From Pseudomonas paraeruginosa PA7 (GTDB taxonomy: Bacteria; Pseudomonadota; Gammaproteobacteria; Pseudomonadales; Pseudomonadaceae), in the NCBI RefSeq assembly GCF_000017205.1, contig NC_009656.1, positions 2,112,001-2,176,000 of the forward strand: a DNA stretch of 64,000 nt. Reading direction: 5' to 3'. The translations under genes and the position numbers were made by a program. Below are positions 18,302 through 27,355 of the stretch, in pieces (positions within the stretch are counted from its first letter, which is position 1; the number at the start of each line of letters is the position of its first letter). The notes beneath the pieces are model-generated. The model made no database searches. It was given only the letters and a program-made list of their open reading frames with translations, and was not told the origin of the DNA.

Positions 18302-19821
18302 CCGAACACACCACTCCGATGGCTCCCGTCGCCGATATCTGCCTGTTACTGGAGGGCACCTGGCCCTATGTGCGCGGTGGCGTCTCCAGCTGGGTCAACC
18401 AGTTGATCCTCGGCCTCCCCGAGCTGACCTTCTCGGTGTTCTTCATCGGCGGTCAGAAGGAAGCCTACGGCAAGCGCCACTACGCTATTCCGAGCAACGT
18501 GGTGCATATCGAGGAGCACTTCCTGGAGACCGCCTGGACCTCGTCGGACCCGCGAGCGCGCCGCGCCGACGCCGACATCGCGCAGGCCCTGCGCGACCTG
18601 CACCGGTTCTTCCACTATCCCGAGACACCCACCGGTGAGGAGGGCGGCGCGCTGCTCGACCTGCTTGCCGAAGGCCGCATCGAGCGCGAGGATTTCCTCC
18701 ACGGCAAGGCCAGCTGGGAGGTGATCACGGAAGGCTACGAGCGCTATTGCACCGACCCGTCCTTCGTCAACTATTTCTGGACCCTGCGCTCGATGCAGTC
18801 GCCGGTGTTCATGCTCGCCGAGGCGGCGCGGCGGATGCCGCGGGCGCGCATGCTGCATTCGATCTCCACCGGCTACGCCGGCCTGCTGGGCAGTATCCTG
18901 CAGCGCCTCTGGGGGTGCCGCTACCTGCTCAGCGAACATGGCATCTATACCAAGGAGCGCAAGATCGACCTGGCCCAGGCCAGCTGGATCGCGGAGAACC
19001 CCGACGAGCAACTGAGCACCGGTCTGGACGCCGAAGTCAGCTACATCCGGCGCCTGTGGATTCGTTTCTTCGAGCGGGTCGGCCTGCTCACCTATCGTTC
19101 GGCGGACCCGATCATCGCCCTCTACGAAGGCAACCGCCAGCGCCAGGTACTCGATGGCGCCGACCCATTGCGCACCCGCGTGATCCCCAATGGCATCGCC
19201 CTCGACGCCTGGGCCGGCGCCCTGGAGCGGCGACCGCCGGGGATCCCGCCAGTGGTCGGGCTGGTTGGCCGGGTGGTACCGATCAAGGATGTGAAAACCT
19301 TCATCCGCGCCATGCGCGGCGTGGTCAGCGCGATGCCGGAGGCGGAGGGCTGGATCGTCGGCCCGGAAGAGGAGGATCCCGACTACGCCAGCGAATGCCA
19401 CAGCCTTGTGGCCAGCCTCGGCCTGCAGGACAAGGTGAAGTTCCTCGGTTTCCGGCGCATCGACGAGATTCTGCCGCAGCTCGGCCTGATGGTCCTGACT
19501 TCGATCAGCGAGGCCCAGCCGCTGGTGATTCTCGAGGCCTGGGCGGCCGGAGTGCCGGTGGTGAGCAGCGACGTCGGTTCCTGCCGGGAGCTGATCGAGG
19601 GCGCCGGTGTCGAGGACCGCTCCCTGGGACCGGCGGGGGAAGTGGTGGCGATCGCCGACCCGCAGGCCACCTCGCGGGCGATCCTCGCCCTGCTGCGCAA
19701 TCCGCAGCGCTGGCGGGCCGCCCAGGCGGTCGGCCTGCAGCGGGTCGAGCGCTACTACACCGAGGCGCTGATGCTCGGACGTTATCGCGGGCTGTACCGC
19801 GAAGCCACGGAGACTGCATGA
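18298..19821 (+). CDS. pelF: Pel glycosyltransferase PelF (GT4)
   Basis: 507 residues from the ATG at 18298; the frame extends upstream across pelE but the family start is here. A cytosolic GT-B enzyme of family GT4 that polymerises the galactosamine-containing Pel chain from UDP-sugars. The N-terminal Rossmann part contains LLEGTWPYVRGGVSSWVNQL. The EX7E motif is EAQPLVILE at about residues 402-410, following GLMVLTSISE. Unusually for a bacterial secreted polysaccharide, the synthase is soluble and relies on PelDEG for the membrane step. The start overlaps the pelE stop by 4 bases; pelG begins 1 base after its stop. Confidence 0.96.
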   Translation: MTEHTTPMAPVADICLLLEGTWPYVRGGVSSWVNQLILGLPELTFSVFFIGGQKEAYGKRHYAIPSNVVHIEEHFLETAWTSSDPRARRADADIAQALRDLHRFFHYPETPTGEEGGALLDLLAEGRIEREDFLHGKASWEVITEGYERYCTDPSFVNYFWTLRSMQSPVFMLAEAARRMPRARMLHSISTGYAGLLGSILQRLWGCRYLLSEHGIYTKERKIDLAQASWIAENPDEQLSTGLDAEVSYIRRLWIRFFERVGLLTYRSADPIIALYEGNRQRQVLDGADPLRTRVIPNGIALDAWAGALERRPPGIPPVVGLVGRVVPIKDVKTFIRAMRGVVSAMPEAEGWIVGPEEEDPDYASECHSLVASLGLQDKVKFLGFRRIDEILPQLGLMVLTSISEAQPLVILEAWAAGVPVVSSDVGSCRELIEGAGVEDRSLGPAGEVVAIADPQATSRAILALLRNPQRWRAAQAVGLQRVERYYTEALMLGRYRGLYREATETA

Positions 19822-19822
19822 C

Positions 19823-21193
19823 ATGGCCGGTATCGGCTTCGAACTGAGGAAGATCCTTTCCCGCGACTCCTACACGGCGACCCTGCGCGCCTATCTCTAC
19901 GCCGGGCTGATCAGCTCCGGCCCCTGGGTACTGTCGATCATCAGCGTGATGCTGATCGGCGTGCTCAGCCTCGGCGTGGTGGTGCCGGACGTATTGATCC
20001 GGCAGTTCCTGATCACGGTGACCTACCTGATGGCGCTGTCGCTGATCTTTACCGGCGGCCTGCAACTGTTCTTCACCCGGTTCATTTCCGACCGGCTGTT
20101 CGAACGCAAGCACGAGGCGATCCTGCCCAACCTGGTGGGCGTGCTATTGCTGGTGACGGTGGCGGCGGGGCTGCTTTCGGCGGTACTGCTGGGCACCCTG
20201 TTCGACCAGCCGTTCGCCTACCGCTTGTTGGTGATGGCCAACTTCGTGGTGCTTTGCGACTTGTGGCTGGTGATCATCTTCCTGTCGGGGATGAAGGCCT
20301 ACAAGCGTATCCTGGTGGTGATGTTCATCGGCTACGCGCTGATGGTCGCCTGCTCCTATCTGCTGCGCTTCATGCAGATGGACGGTTTGCTGCTGGCCCT
20401 GCTGATCGGCCATGCCAGCCTGCTGTTCATCTTCCTCTACGACATCCTCCGCGAATACCCGGCCAGGCGCATGGTGGCCTTCGACTTCCTCGACCGCCGG
20501 CAGGTCTTCGTCAGCCTGCTGGTGACCGGCTTCTGCTACAACCTGGGAATCTGGATCGACAAGTTCATCTTCTGGTTCAACCCCGCCACTTCCGACGTGG
20601 TGATCGGTCCGCTGCGCGCCTCGATCCTCTATGACCTGCCGATCTTTCTCGCCTACCTGTCGATCATCCCCGGCATGGCGGTGTTCCTGGTGCGCATCGA
20701 AACCGACTTCGCCGAATGGTACGAGCGGGTCTACGAGGCCATCCGCGGTGGCGAGACGCTGCAGCACATCGGCCTGCTAAAGGAGCAGATGATCCTCTCC
20801 ATCCGCCAGGGCCTGCTGGAGATCTGCAAGGTGCAGGGCCTGGCGGTGGTGCTGCTGTTCCTCCTGGCCCCGCAGCTGCTGGCCTGGCTGGGCATCTCCC
20901 GCTACTACCTGCCGCTGTTCTACATAGACCTGATCGGAGTGAGCATCCAGGTGGTGTTCATGGCGCTGCTCAACGTCTTTTTCTATCTCGACAAGCGGCG
21001 CATCGTCCTGGAGCTTTGCGTGCTGTTCGTGATCGTCAACGGCGCCCTGACCTTCGTCAGCCTGCTGCTCGGACCGAGCTTCTTCGGCTATGGCTTCACC
21101 CTGTCGCTGCTGGTTTGCGTGCTGGTCGGGCTGTATCGCCTGACCACCGCGCTGGACGACCTGGAGTACGAGACCTTCATGCTCAATCGCTGA
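19823..21193 (+). CDS. pelG: Pel inner-membrane transporter PelG (MATE/MOP-like)
   Basis: 456 residues with about 12 predicted membrane helices, starting MAGIGFELRKILSRDSYTAT as in the PelG family of the MOP flippase superfamily. It is thought to be the channel through which the PelF product crosses the inner membrane, assisted by PelD and PelE. Last gene of the pel operon: 1 base separates it from pelF, and a strong terminator follows 31 bases after its stop. Confidence 0.95.
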   Translation: MAGIGFELRKILSRDSYTATLRAYLYAGLISSGPWVLSIISVMLIGVLSLGVVVPDVLIRQFLITVTYLMALSLIFTGGLQLFFTRFISDRLFERKHEAILPNLVGVLLLVTVAAGLLSAVLLGTLFDQPFAYRLLVMANFVVLCDLWLVIIFLSGMKAYKRILVVMFIGYALMVACSYLLRFMQMDGLLLALLIGHASLLFIFLYDILREYPARRMVAFDFLDRRQVFVSLLVTGFCYNLGIWIDKFIFWFNPATSDVVIGPLRASILYDLPIFLAYLSIIPGMAVFLVRIETDFAEWYERVYEAIRGGETLQHIGLLKEQMILSIRQGLLEICKVQGLAVVLLFLLAPQLLAWLGISRYYLPLFYIDLIGVSIQVVFMALLNVFFYLDKRRIVLELCVLFVIVNGALTFVSLLLGPSFFGYGFTLSLLVCVLVGLYRLTTALDDLEYETFMLNR

Positions 21194-21224
21194 TGGGGCT
21201 GGCGGTGGTAGCGTCTTTCAGAAA

Positions 21225-21259
21225 GGGCCGATTCACCTGGTTGAATCGGCCCCTTTTTT
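21225..21259 (+). terminator. Terminator of the pel operon
   Basis: A perfect 11-bp stem GGGCCGATTCA / TGAATCGGCCC (21225-21235 with 21242-21252), six-base loop, then T6 (21254-21259). The stem overlaps the last codons of the convergent small gene ending at 21233. On that strand it has only a T3 tail and would be weak. Confidence 0.93.
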
Positions 21260-21463
21260 GGCGTCCTGGATGCGTTTCTGCAGTTTCTGCATGTCCACCA
21301 GGCGTTGCGTGCCGAAGGTCCGCATCGGCAGGTCGCCGCTCTCTATCCAGGCGTAGAGCAGATCCGGCCGGTCGCTGAGGCCGGTGAGGAAGGCGAAGCG
21401 CATCAGGGTTATATAGCGGGGGCACTCGTCGAAACCCTCTTGGGGGAGTTCTTCCACTTTCAT
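21233..21463 (-). CDS. Small conserved-type protein, possible DNA-binding
   Basis: 76 residues from the ATG at 21463, with AGGA about 8 bases upstream. An upstream start at 21526 would add 21 residues that look non-coding. The sequence runs MKVEELPQEGFDECPRYITL, then MRFAFLTGLSDRPDLLYAWI, and ends in a basic helix (LQKRIQDAKKGADSTR). The pattern 'LTGLSD..DLLYAWIESGDLPMRTFG' resembles a short winged or MerR/excisionase-like helix-turn-helix, but I cannot name a family. It is convergent with pelG and shares its terminator. It is divergent from the two helix-turn-helix paralogues that follow, so it could belong with them functionally. Confidence 0.6.
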   Translation of the reverse strand: MKVEELPQEGFDECPRYITLMRFAFLTGLSDRPDLLYAWIESGDLPMRTFGTQRLVDMQKLQKRIQDAKKGADSTR

Positions 21464-21576
21464 CAGGCGTCCTGCACCATGGTCCGATGTTGAGGGGAAC
21501 CCTCGTTCTAGAGGGCGTGGCCTCATATTGATCTACTAACAGTTAGTGAATCAATGTCCGTTAGGAACCATCAGAC

Positions 21577-21594
21577 GTGGACTACAAATGGTAA
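21577..21594 (+). other. Possible five-codon leader ORF overlapping the next gene's start
   Basis: AGGAA at 21563-21567 is well spaced for a GTG at 21577, which reads Val-Asp-Tyr-Lys-Trp-stop. Its stop codon (21592-21594) lies just inside the ATG-initiated frame of the next gene (ATG 21588). The same position in the downstream paralogue begins ATG GAC TAT and continues as the main gene. This is either a coupling leader or the scar of an indel that moved the original start out of frame. Confidence 0.35.
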
Positions 21595-22064
21595 AGAATC
21601 GACGTTTGTTCACTGCTGGGGAGCGTCTGCGCGGCCTGCGCGAACTGATGGGCTTGAGCCGCCCCAGGTTCGCCGCGCTGGTGGGAATGAAGGCCAAGCG
21701 CCTGGAGAACATCGAGAACGGCCTGCAGCGCATGCACGACGAGGATTTCGAGAAGGTCTGCGGGACCTTCGAGGAATTCAGCCGCTGGATCGCCTATGAG
21801 GGCCCGATCGAGCCGCAGTCGATCGCCTGGAAGATCGCCGACTCGGCGCAGGAAGCCGCGGTCTACCTGGTGGAGCGCAACCCGGCGCTGCTGGAGCGGC
21901 ACGGCATCGACATGGACGCCTGGCGCGAGCGCCACCAGCAGGTGCGCGACGCCTTGCGCGCGGCGGAACAGGCCGCGCAGGCGGCGCCGGAGGAGCCGTC
22001 GACGAAGCCCGCGCGACGACGGAGGAAAAAGAACGGGACGCCCGCCAGCGGCAAGGGCGACTGA
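21588..22064 (+). CDS. Helix-turn-helix protein, first of a tandem pair
   Basis: 158 residues from the ATG at 21588, the start that aligns with its paralogue. A GTG at 21546 in the same frame would add 14 residues. The N-terminal 65 residues form an XRE-like helix-turn-helix (LRELMGLSRPRFAALVGMKA, then KRLENIENGLQRMHDEDFEK). A middle segment (FSRWIAYEGPIEPQSIAWKI) and a conserved block EAAVYLVERNP follow, and the tail is Ala/Lys/Arg-rich and low in complexity. It is about 60% identical by eye to the protein at 22100-22600 over the first 130 residues, so the two arose by tandem duplication. Regulated targets are unknown. By gene order they correspond to PA3056-PA3055 of PAO1. Confidence 0.7.
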   Translation: MVKNRRLFTAGERLRGLRELMGLSRPRFAALVGMKAKRLENIENGLQRMHDEDFEKVCGTFEEFSRWIAYEGPIEPQSIAWKIADSAQEAAVYLVERNPALLERHGIDMDAWRERHQQVRDALRAAEQAAQAAPEEPSTKPARRRRKKNGTPASGKGD

Positions 22065-22099
22065 GCACCATTGGGGAACAACGAAGGGGAAGCATCTGC

Positions 22100-22600
22100 A
22101 TGGACTATGTAGTGAGGAAGCGTTGCCTGTTCCGCGCCGGCGAGCGCATGTTCGGCCTGCGCACGCTGATGGGCCTGAACCGGCCGCAGTTCGCCGAGAT
22201 CGTCGGCATGGATCCCAAGCGCCTGGAGAATATCGAGAGCGGCCAGCAGCGCATGCACGACCAGGACTTCGAGAAGGTTTGCGGGACCTTCCCGGAGTTC
22301 AGCGACTGGATCGCCTACGAGGGCGAGATCGAAACCCACTCGGCCGCCTGGAGGGTCGCCGAGGCCGCGCAGGAGGCGGCGGTCTATCTGGTGGAGCGCA
22401 ATCCCGAACTGCTCGAGTTGCAGGGGCTGGACATGCCGACCTGGCGCGAGCAGCACCAGGAAATCCTGGAAAAGGTACGCAAGCGGGAGTTGGCGCCGCC
22501 GGAGGACGAGCCGGTGAAGCCCAGGCGCAAGCGGCAACGCAAGGCGAGGAAAACACCCGCCTCGAATGAAAAAGCATCCGCGTCGAACGAGGAAGCCTGA
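22100..22600 (+). CDS. Helix-turn-helix protein, second of a tandem pair
   Basis: 166 residues, ATG at 22100 with the purine stretch GAAGGGGAAG upstream. It has the same architecture as its upstream neighbour: helix-turn-helix LRTLMGLNRPQFAEIVGMDP and KRLENIESGQQRMHDQDFEK, middle block FSDWIAYEGEIETHSAAW, and EAAVYLVERNPELLELQGLD. The C-terminal tail is rich in Lys, Arg, Glu and Ser and probably disordered. 35 bases separate it from the first copy. DNA binding is inferred from the fold; no target is evident. Tandem divergent copies might heterodimerise. Confidence 0.75.
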   Translation: MDYVVRKRCLFRAGERMFGLRTLMGLNRPQFAEIVGMDPKRLENIESGQQRMHDQDFEKVCGTFPEFSDWIAYEGEIETHSAAWRVAEAAQEAAVYLVERNPELLELQGLDMPTWREQHQEILEKVRKRELAPPEDEPVKPRRKRQRKARKTPASNEKASASNEEA

Positions 22601-22918
22601 AACAGCTCCGCCTGCGCTGACCCACCCTCGCTCCAAGCCTCTCCCGTGCGGAAGAGGGTTGGGCCAGCGTGTCGCGGGTGTGTCCGGGTACGTCGGTTCG
22701 AGCCCGTGCGGCGGACTGCGCCGAGACGGGACGTTGCCGGCAGGGCGAACAACCCGAAGAGTTATCCGTCGTGAAAGCCTGCCCGACGCCATCGGGCGGA
22801 CACCCCATGGCCAGGGCAGTGGGGGCCGGCAAGCCGGCCAGGGCCCGTTCGGCACGGGGCGCCGAGGCGGGTTGGAGAAGCGCCGCCGGAGGCTGTCCGC
22901 CACCCGGTCGGAACTGGT
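22601..22918. repeat. Intergenic region with an inverted-repeat (REP-like) element
   Basis: 318 bases between the second helix-turn-helix gene and the convergent M14 peptidase gene, with no supported gene. At about 22623-22663 the sequence ACCCTCGCTCCAAGCCTCTC, then CCGTGCGG, then AAGAGGGTTGGG has complementary arms (CCTCTcCCG / CGGAAGAGG type). It resembles the dispersed 'CCCTCTCC...GGAGAGGG' intergenic elements common in Pseudomonas. It may also act as a terminator between the converging genes. The rest shows nothing I recognise. Confidence 0.45.
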
Positions 22919-24823
22919 CTAGAACACCAGCCCCACCGGATAGACGAAGGCGTTGACGTCATGGAACGGCGTGCGCTGGTAGAACCACTGCAGGCGCGCC
23001 TGCGGGTCGGCGGCGAAGGCCTTGTCCTCGCGCAGGCGCTTGTCGAAGGCGGCCTTCAACGCCGGGTCTTCGGCCAGCATCTTGCGCGCCATCGGCTCCA
23101 TCACGTATTCCTCCGGTTCCTCGGCGGCCACCAGGGTCGCGTTGAAGAAGCCCCAGGACCAGAACGAATCCGGACTCTGCGGTTGCAGCAGGTCGATCGC
23201 CAGAACCCCGAGCGGCTGGTCGGTATCTATCGCCAGCGAGCCGGCGGGGAAGGTCTGCAGGCGCTGGAACGGCTTCGGCGTAGCGCTGACCAGCAGGTGG
23301 CCTTCGTAGCCGGGGATCCGCTTGCCCTGGGCGCGATCCGGCTCGAAGCCGTCGGCCAGCTTGATGTCGTCCATGCGATAGAGGGTCACCGCGACCTCGG
23401 TCGGTTGCTCCAGGGTGGTGTAGCGGATGCCATGGGCCTTGATCCGGGCGATCACCTCGTGCCATTGCGCGGGCACGATGAAGCGCTTGGGCCTGGGCAC
23501 CACCAGGTCGGGCACGCCGTTGTCGGTCACCGGTACCCTCAGCGTCTTCGGCCGGTTGCTCCAGACGATGGTCCGGGCCCCGGTGATCGGCGATTGCTCG
23601 TAGCGGTAGGCGCCGACCACGAACGGCGTCTCGGCGGCCTTGCCGGGCTTCCAGGTAAGGATCACGTCTTTCTGCCGCAGCAGGCGCTCGCGGTCCTTGG
23701 CGATGGCCTGGCGCAGACTGGCGGCCTGCTCGCCGATCACCTCGAACATGGCCTTGAGCATCACGTAGTTGCCCAGCACCTGGGTCTTGTACGGATGCAA
23801 CGCGTGCTGCTCGATGAGGATCGACGGCACGTTGCGGATGTCGCCGTACTGGTTGGAGAAGCGCGCGAGGTCGGTGCGGTACGGATAGTAGCCCTTGGTC
23901 GGATCCTGGTTGTCGTTCAGGCTGATGCATTCGTGGACCACGTGCCCCTGGCTTTCCAGTTCCCGGTACACCGGCGTGCGCATGACCTTGTCCATCCAGG
24001 CGCTGCTCGCCGGCGACCAGCCGTTGCCGTTGTGGCAGTAGGAACTGTCGTAGGGATACATGGCGCCGTCGGTGGAGTGGGTGTCGGCGAAGAAGCTCAG
24101 CTCGTACTGGTTGAACACCCAGGCGACGTTGCGGATCTCCGCGCTGTCGAGCTTGGTGAAGTCGCGATTGAGGTTGAGGTTGCGGCCATTGACCCGCCAG
24201 CCGGTCTGCTGCGGGCCGTTCTGGTTGATCCGTCCGTAGGCGCTGCGGCGCAGGTCGCCATCGACGTTGACCACCGGGATGAACAGCAGGTTGATCCTTT
24301 CCAGCAGGCCGGCGAGCGGACGGTCGGCGGCGCTCATGTCGCGCAGCAGCATGAACATCGCATCCTTGCCATTGGCTTCGCCGGGGTGGATCCCGGCCTG
24401 CACCAGCAGGGTCGGCTTGGCGGAGCGTCGCAGGCCGGCAGGGGACTTGTCGGACTCGCTGGAGGCGGTCACCAGCAGCATGGGGTGGCCTTCGGCGCTG
24501 GGTTCGGGCAGCTCGCGCAGGGCGAGGCGGCCGGAGGAGGCGGCCACCAGTTTCTCCAGGTAGGCGCGCGTCTCGCGATAGTCGCTGGTGCGCTGGAAGT
24601 CGCTGCTCTCGGCCTGGGTGATCAGCGGATCGTCCGGCTCGGCAAGGTAGCGCAGGCTGCCCAGTTCCTGCTCGAACATCGCTGGCAGGATGCGCTGGCG
24701 GGCGGCGGCCGGGTAGTCGCTGTCATCGATATAGCCGGGCGCGCGGGGCAGTTCGGCGTGGACGGGCAGGGCGCCGGCCAGCAGCAGGCTGGCGAACAGC
24801 GAACGGGAATGGCGACGGAACAC
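22919..24823 (-). CDS. Secreted M14-family zinc carboxypeptidase-like protein
   Basis: 634 residues from a GTG at 24823, chosen because GGAGG lies 7 bases upstream and a signal peptide follows at once (SLFASLLLAGALPVHA). The longer upstream frame overlaps the antisense reading of the next gene and is spurious. The M14 zinc site is visible: AGIHPGEANGKD (His and Glu ligands) and FADTHSTDGAMYP (third His). GRNLNLNRDFTKLD carries the substrate-binding Asn-Arg. The C-terminal 250 residues after the catalytic domain are typical of the larger bacterial M14 subgroup. It probably trims peptides or peptidoglycan-derived substrates in the periplasm; the substrate is unknown. It shares direction with the hydrolase gene upstream, 146 bases away. 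Confidence 0.88.
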   Translation of the reverse strand: MFRRHSRSLFASLLLAGALPVHAELPRAPGYIDDSDYPAAARQRILPAMFEQELGSLRYLAEPDDPLITQAESSDFQRTSDYRETRAYLEKLVAASSGRLALRELPEPSAEGHPMLLVTASSESDKSPAGLRRSAKPTLLVQAGIHPGEANGKDAMFMLLRDMSAADRPLAGLLERINLLFIPVVNVDGDLRRSAYGRINQNGPQQTGWRVNGRNLNLNRDFTKLDSAEIRNVAWVFNQYELSFFADTHSTDGAMYPYDSSYCHNGNGWSPASSAWMDKVMRTPVYRELESQGHVVHECISLNDNQDPTKGYYPYRTDLARFSNQYGDIRNVPSILIEQHALHPYKTQVLGNYVMLKAMFEVIGEQAASLRQAIAKDRERLLRQKDVILTWKPGKAAETPFVVGAYRYEQSPITGARTIVWSNRPKTLRVPVTDNGVPDLVVPRPKRFIVPAQWHEVIARIKAHGIRYTTLEQPTEVAVTLYRMDDIKLADGFEPDRAQGKRIPGYEGHLLVSATPKPFQRLQTFPAGSLAIDTDQPLGVLAIDLLQPQSPDSFWSWGFFNATLVAAEEPEEYVMEPMARKMLAEDPALKAAFDKRLREDKAFAADPQARLQWFYQRTPFHDVNAFVYPVGLVF

Positions 24824-24969
24824 GATGAACCTCCATGTGGATGAGGGCGCCGGCGGTCTGGCCCGCGCGGCGCCTCCAGTGAAGCGCCGCGGGCGGGCGC
24901 CGGTATTGACGCCGGACAAGGATAGGCGAGGGGGCCGGAAACCAGCGAGGTGGCGCCGCCGGGAGAGCC

Positions 24970-25971
24970 TCAGGGCTGGTCTTCCAGGCCTTTCAGCAGC
25001 GCCTGGTGGAAGCGTTGCGGCGCCTGGATCTGCGGGGTATGGCCGAGGTCGGGGAACTCCACCAGGGTCGCCCGGGGAATCCGTCGCGCGGCTTCCTTGC
25101 CGAGCTGCGCGTAGTTGCCCAGCCTGGCCTTCAGCTCCGCCGGCGCGGCGTCCTTGCCGATGGCGGTGTTGTCCTTTTCGCCGATCAGCAGCAGGGTCGG
25201 CACCTGCAACCGATCCAGCTCGTAGACCACCGGCTGGGTGAAGATCATGTCGTAGGTCAGCGCCGAGTTCCAGGCCACCGCCTCGCGCCCCTTGCCGCGG
25301 TACATGCCGGCCTGCATCTGCACCCAGCGCTCGAACTCGGGGCGCCACTCCCCGGCGTAATAGGTGGCCTGCTGGTATTGGCGAATGCCTTCGGCGCTGG
25401 CCTGCAGGTCGCGCCTGTACCAGTCGTCGACGCTGCGCCAGGGCACGCCCAGAGCTTTCCAGTCCTCCAGGCCGATGGGGTTGACCAGTACCAGCCGCTC
25501 GACCTGTCGCGGATAGAGCAGGGCGTAGCGGGTAGCGAGCATGCCGCCCATGGAGTGGCCGATCACGCTGGCCCGGGTGATGCCGAGATGTTCCAGCAGG
25601 CCCCGGGTGTTGGCCGCCAGTTGCTGGAAGCTGTACTGGTAATGGGCCGGCTTGCTCGACTTGCAGAAACCGACCTGATCGGCGGCGATCACCCGGTAGC
25701 CGGCATCGGCGAGTACGTCGATGGTGCGTTCCCAGGTGCCGGCGCAGAAGTTCTTGCCGTGCATGAGCACGATGGTGCGGCCGTTCGGCCGCTTCGGCGC
25801 GACGTCGAGATAGGCCATGCTCAGCGGTTGGCCCTGGGAGGTGAAGTCGAGGTAGTGCACCGGGTAGGCGTAGTCGAAGCCTTCCAGGCGTTCGCCGTAG
25901 ACCGGCGCCTGGCTGGCCAGCGCGGGGCCGCAAGCGAGGGCGAGGCAGAGGCTGAGGCGGGGTAGGGACAT
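24970..25971 (-). CDS. Secreted alpha/beta hydrolase
   Basis: 333 residues from the ATG at 25971, with AGGAG 8 bases upstream. The signal peptide is LSLCLALACGPALA. The alpha/beta-hydrolase triad is readable: nucleophile in GHSMGG (near residue 136), acid in IGEKDN (near 275) and His in DLGHTPQ (near 310), plus the oxyanion-hole motif LMHGKNFCAGTW. The closest relatives are haloperoxidase/epoxide-hydrolase-like esterases. No specific substrate can be inferred. A predicted periplasmic location fits co-occurrence with the M14 peptidase downstream. Equivalent to PA3053 by gene order. Confidence 0.87.
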   Translation of the reverse strand: MSLPRLSLCLALACGPALASQAPVYGERLEGFDYAYPVHYLDFTSQGQPLSMAYLDVAPKRPNGRTIVLMHGKNFCAGTWERTIDVLADAGYRVIAADQVGFCKSSKPAHYQYSFQQLAANTRGLLEHLGITRASVIGHSMGGMLATRYALLYPRQVERLVLVNPIGLEDWKALGVPWRSVDDWYRRDLQASAEGIRQYQQATYYAGEWRPEFERWVQMQAGMYRGKGREAVAWNSALTYDMIFTQPVVYELDRLQVPTLLLIGEKDNTAIGKDAAPAELKARLGNYAQLGKEAARRIPRATLVEFPDLGHTPQIQAPQRFHQALLKGLEDQP

Positions 25972-26042
25972 GCGGACGCTCCTGTGTGGGTCCGCACGAG
26001 GATGCACGGCGGGGCGCCTGCTGGCCAGCCCTGGCCGGTTGC

Positions 26043-26924
26043 CTACAGTTGTTTCAGATACTTCACCACGTCTGCCGCGCCGGCTGCCCTCAGCCCCTCG
26101 CCGAAGGCGTTCGCGCGTTCGTCGCCGCGCGGCAGCAGCAGGCATTCCGGGGTTTCCGGGGTGAACAGGGCGAGCCGCGCATAGGGCAGGCCGGTGTCCA
26201 GCAGCAGGCTCATGAAGGTCGGCTCGGACCAGGCCTGGGCCGGGATCCGCAGCATGTGGTAGCGCTGCTCCAGTTCGTCCAGCGCGCCGGGCTCCAGGTC
26301 GTAGCGCTCCAGTTGTGCCGGCAGCTTCAGCTCCAGCTCGCGACGCCGGGCATAGACGATCGCCGCGGCGAAGGCGCAGGCCTGCCGCTCGCCAGCCCAG
26401 AACAGACGTTCGCCGTGCCAGGCGGCCTGGCGCAGGCGGATGCGTTCGCCGCTGGTGAAGCGCGGCAGGGCCAGGCTCATGGCCTTGACGAAATCCTTGT
26501 AGCTGATGATCCGCACGCCGCGGCAGACGTCGGCGGTGGCCAGGTCTTCCAGGCGCGGGCAGGGCGTCTCGACGAGGATCTCGCGGCTGCACACGCCCTC
26601 GATGGTCTTCAGGTCGAGCGCTTCCAGGATGCTCTGGCGGACCCGCACGAGGCGCCGGAGGATCGCGTGGGCCTCCGCCTTGTCTTCCTGGACCGGGCCG
26701 GACAGCGCGCCGCGCGGCAGCTCGGCCAGGGTGTGCAGGGGCGGCCCCGCCTGCCACCAGATGCTTGGTTCCGGACGCCGCAAGGCCTGGAAGGGCAGGT
26801 CGAGGGCGGCGGCCCGTTCGCGTAGCTCGCGGGTGTCGCTGCGCGCGGCGCCCAGGCGCAGGCGACTGGCGAGCGCGGACAGGCGGCCGGTGAAGGTGCT
26901 GTGGCTACGCGAGTTGGAACTCAT
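26043..26924 (-). CDS. Conserved hypothetical protein, function unknown
   Basis: 293 residues, cytosolic, with no signal peptide or membrane segment. It has a basic N-terminus (STFTGRLSALASRLRLGAAR) and a mostly helical body, with YKDFVKAMSLALPRFTSGER and several Trp-rich turns (SIWWQAG; WHGERLFWAGER). I do not recognise a domain. It lies 71 bases upstream of the hydrolase gene in the same direction and is divergent from the DUF2835 gene, and matches PA3052 by position. Coding is supported by the even third-position GC bias over its length and by its fit between neighbours. Confidence 0.7.
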   Translation of the reverse strand: MSSNSRSHSTFTGRLSALASRLRLGAARSDTRELRERAAALDLPFQALRRPEPSIWWQAGPPLHTLAELPRGALSGPVQEDKAEAHAILRRLVRVRQSILEALDLKTIEGVCSREILVETPCPRLEDLATADVCRGVRIISYKDFVKAMSLALPRFTSGERIRLRQAAWHGERLFWAGERQACAFAAAIVYARRRELELKLPAQLERYDLEPGALDELEQRYHMLRIPAQAWSEPTFMSLLLDTGLPYARLALFTPETPECLLLPRGDERANAFGEGLRAAGAADVVKYLKQL

Positions 26925-27077
26925 GATCGGCGGTGGGCTCCTCGGGCTCGGCTACCGACGCGGAAAGACGCGGAAGGGGGATGGCGACGGTCCGTCCATT
27001 GAAGCACAGGTTCGGGCGTGGAATTCAACCGCGTGGTTTGTGGCAAGCTAGCGAGGTTCATTCAAGCGAGGGCCTCC

Positions 27078-27299
27078 ATGCCCAGTCTCATCATGGATAT
27101 CGCCCTGTCCGGCGAACGCCTGCGGGCCATCTACGGTGGAAGGGCCAATCGGGTCCTGCTGCGCAGTCGCGACGGACGCCGGGTCAACCTGCCGGCCCAT
27201 CACCTGCGGCCGTTCATCGGCCACGATGGCGTGCACGGTACGTTCCGCCTGGATTTCAGCGAGGATGGCCGCTTGCTGGCGCTGCAACGCCTCGCCTGA
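27078..27299 (+). CDS. DUF2835 small protein
   Basis: 73 residues from the ATG at 27078, preceded by GAGGG. The frame is open further upstream, but the family begins close to this Met. It reads [20 protein letters not shown] and then [20 protein letters not shown], the pattern of the DUF2835 family of short basic beta-rich proteins found in gammaproteobacteria. No function is known. It ends 56 bases before pyrD in the same direction and could be co-transcribed with it. Confidence 0.8.
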   Translation: MPSLIMDIALSGERLRAIYGGRANRVLLRSRDGRRVNLPAHHLRPFIGHDGVHGTFRLDFSEDGRLLALQRLA

Positions 27300-27355
27300 G
27301 CGGGCGCTCGACGGCTATAATCGGCACCCTTCATTCTGCCGACCGATGCCCGACC

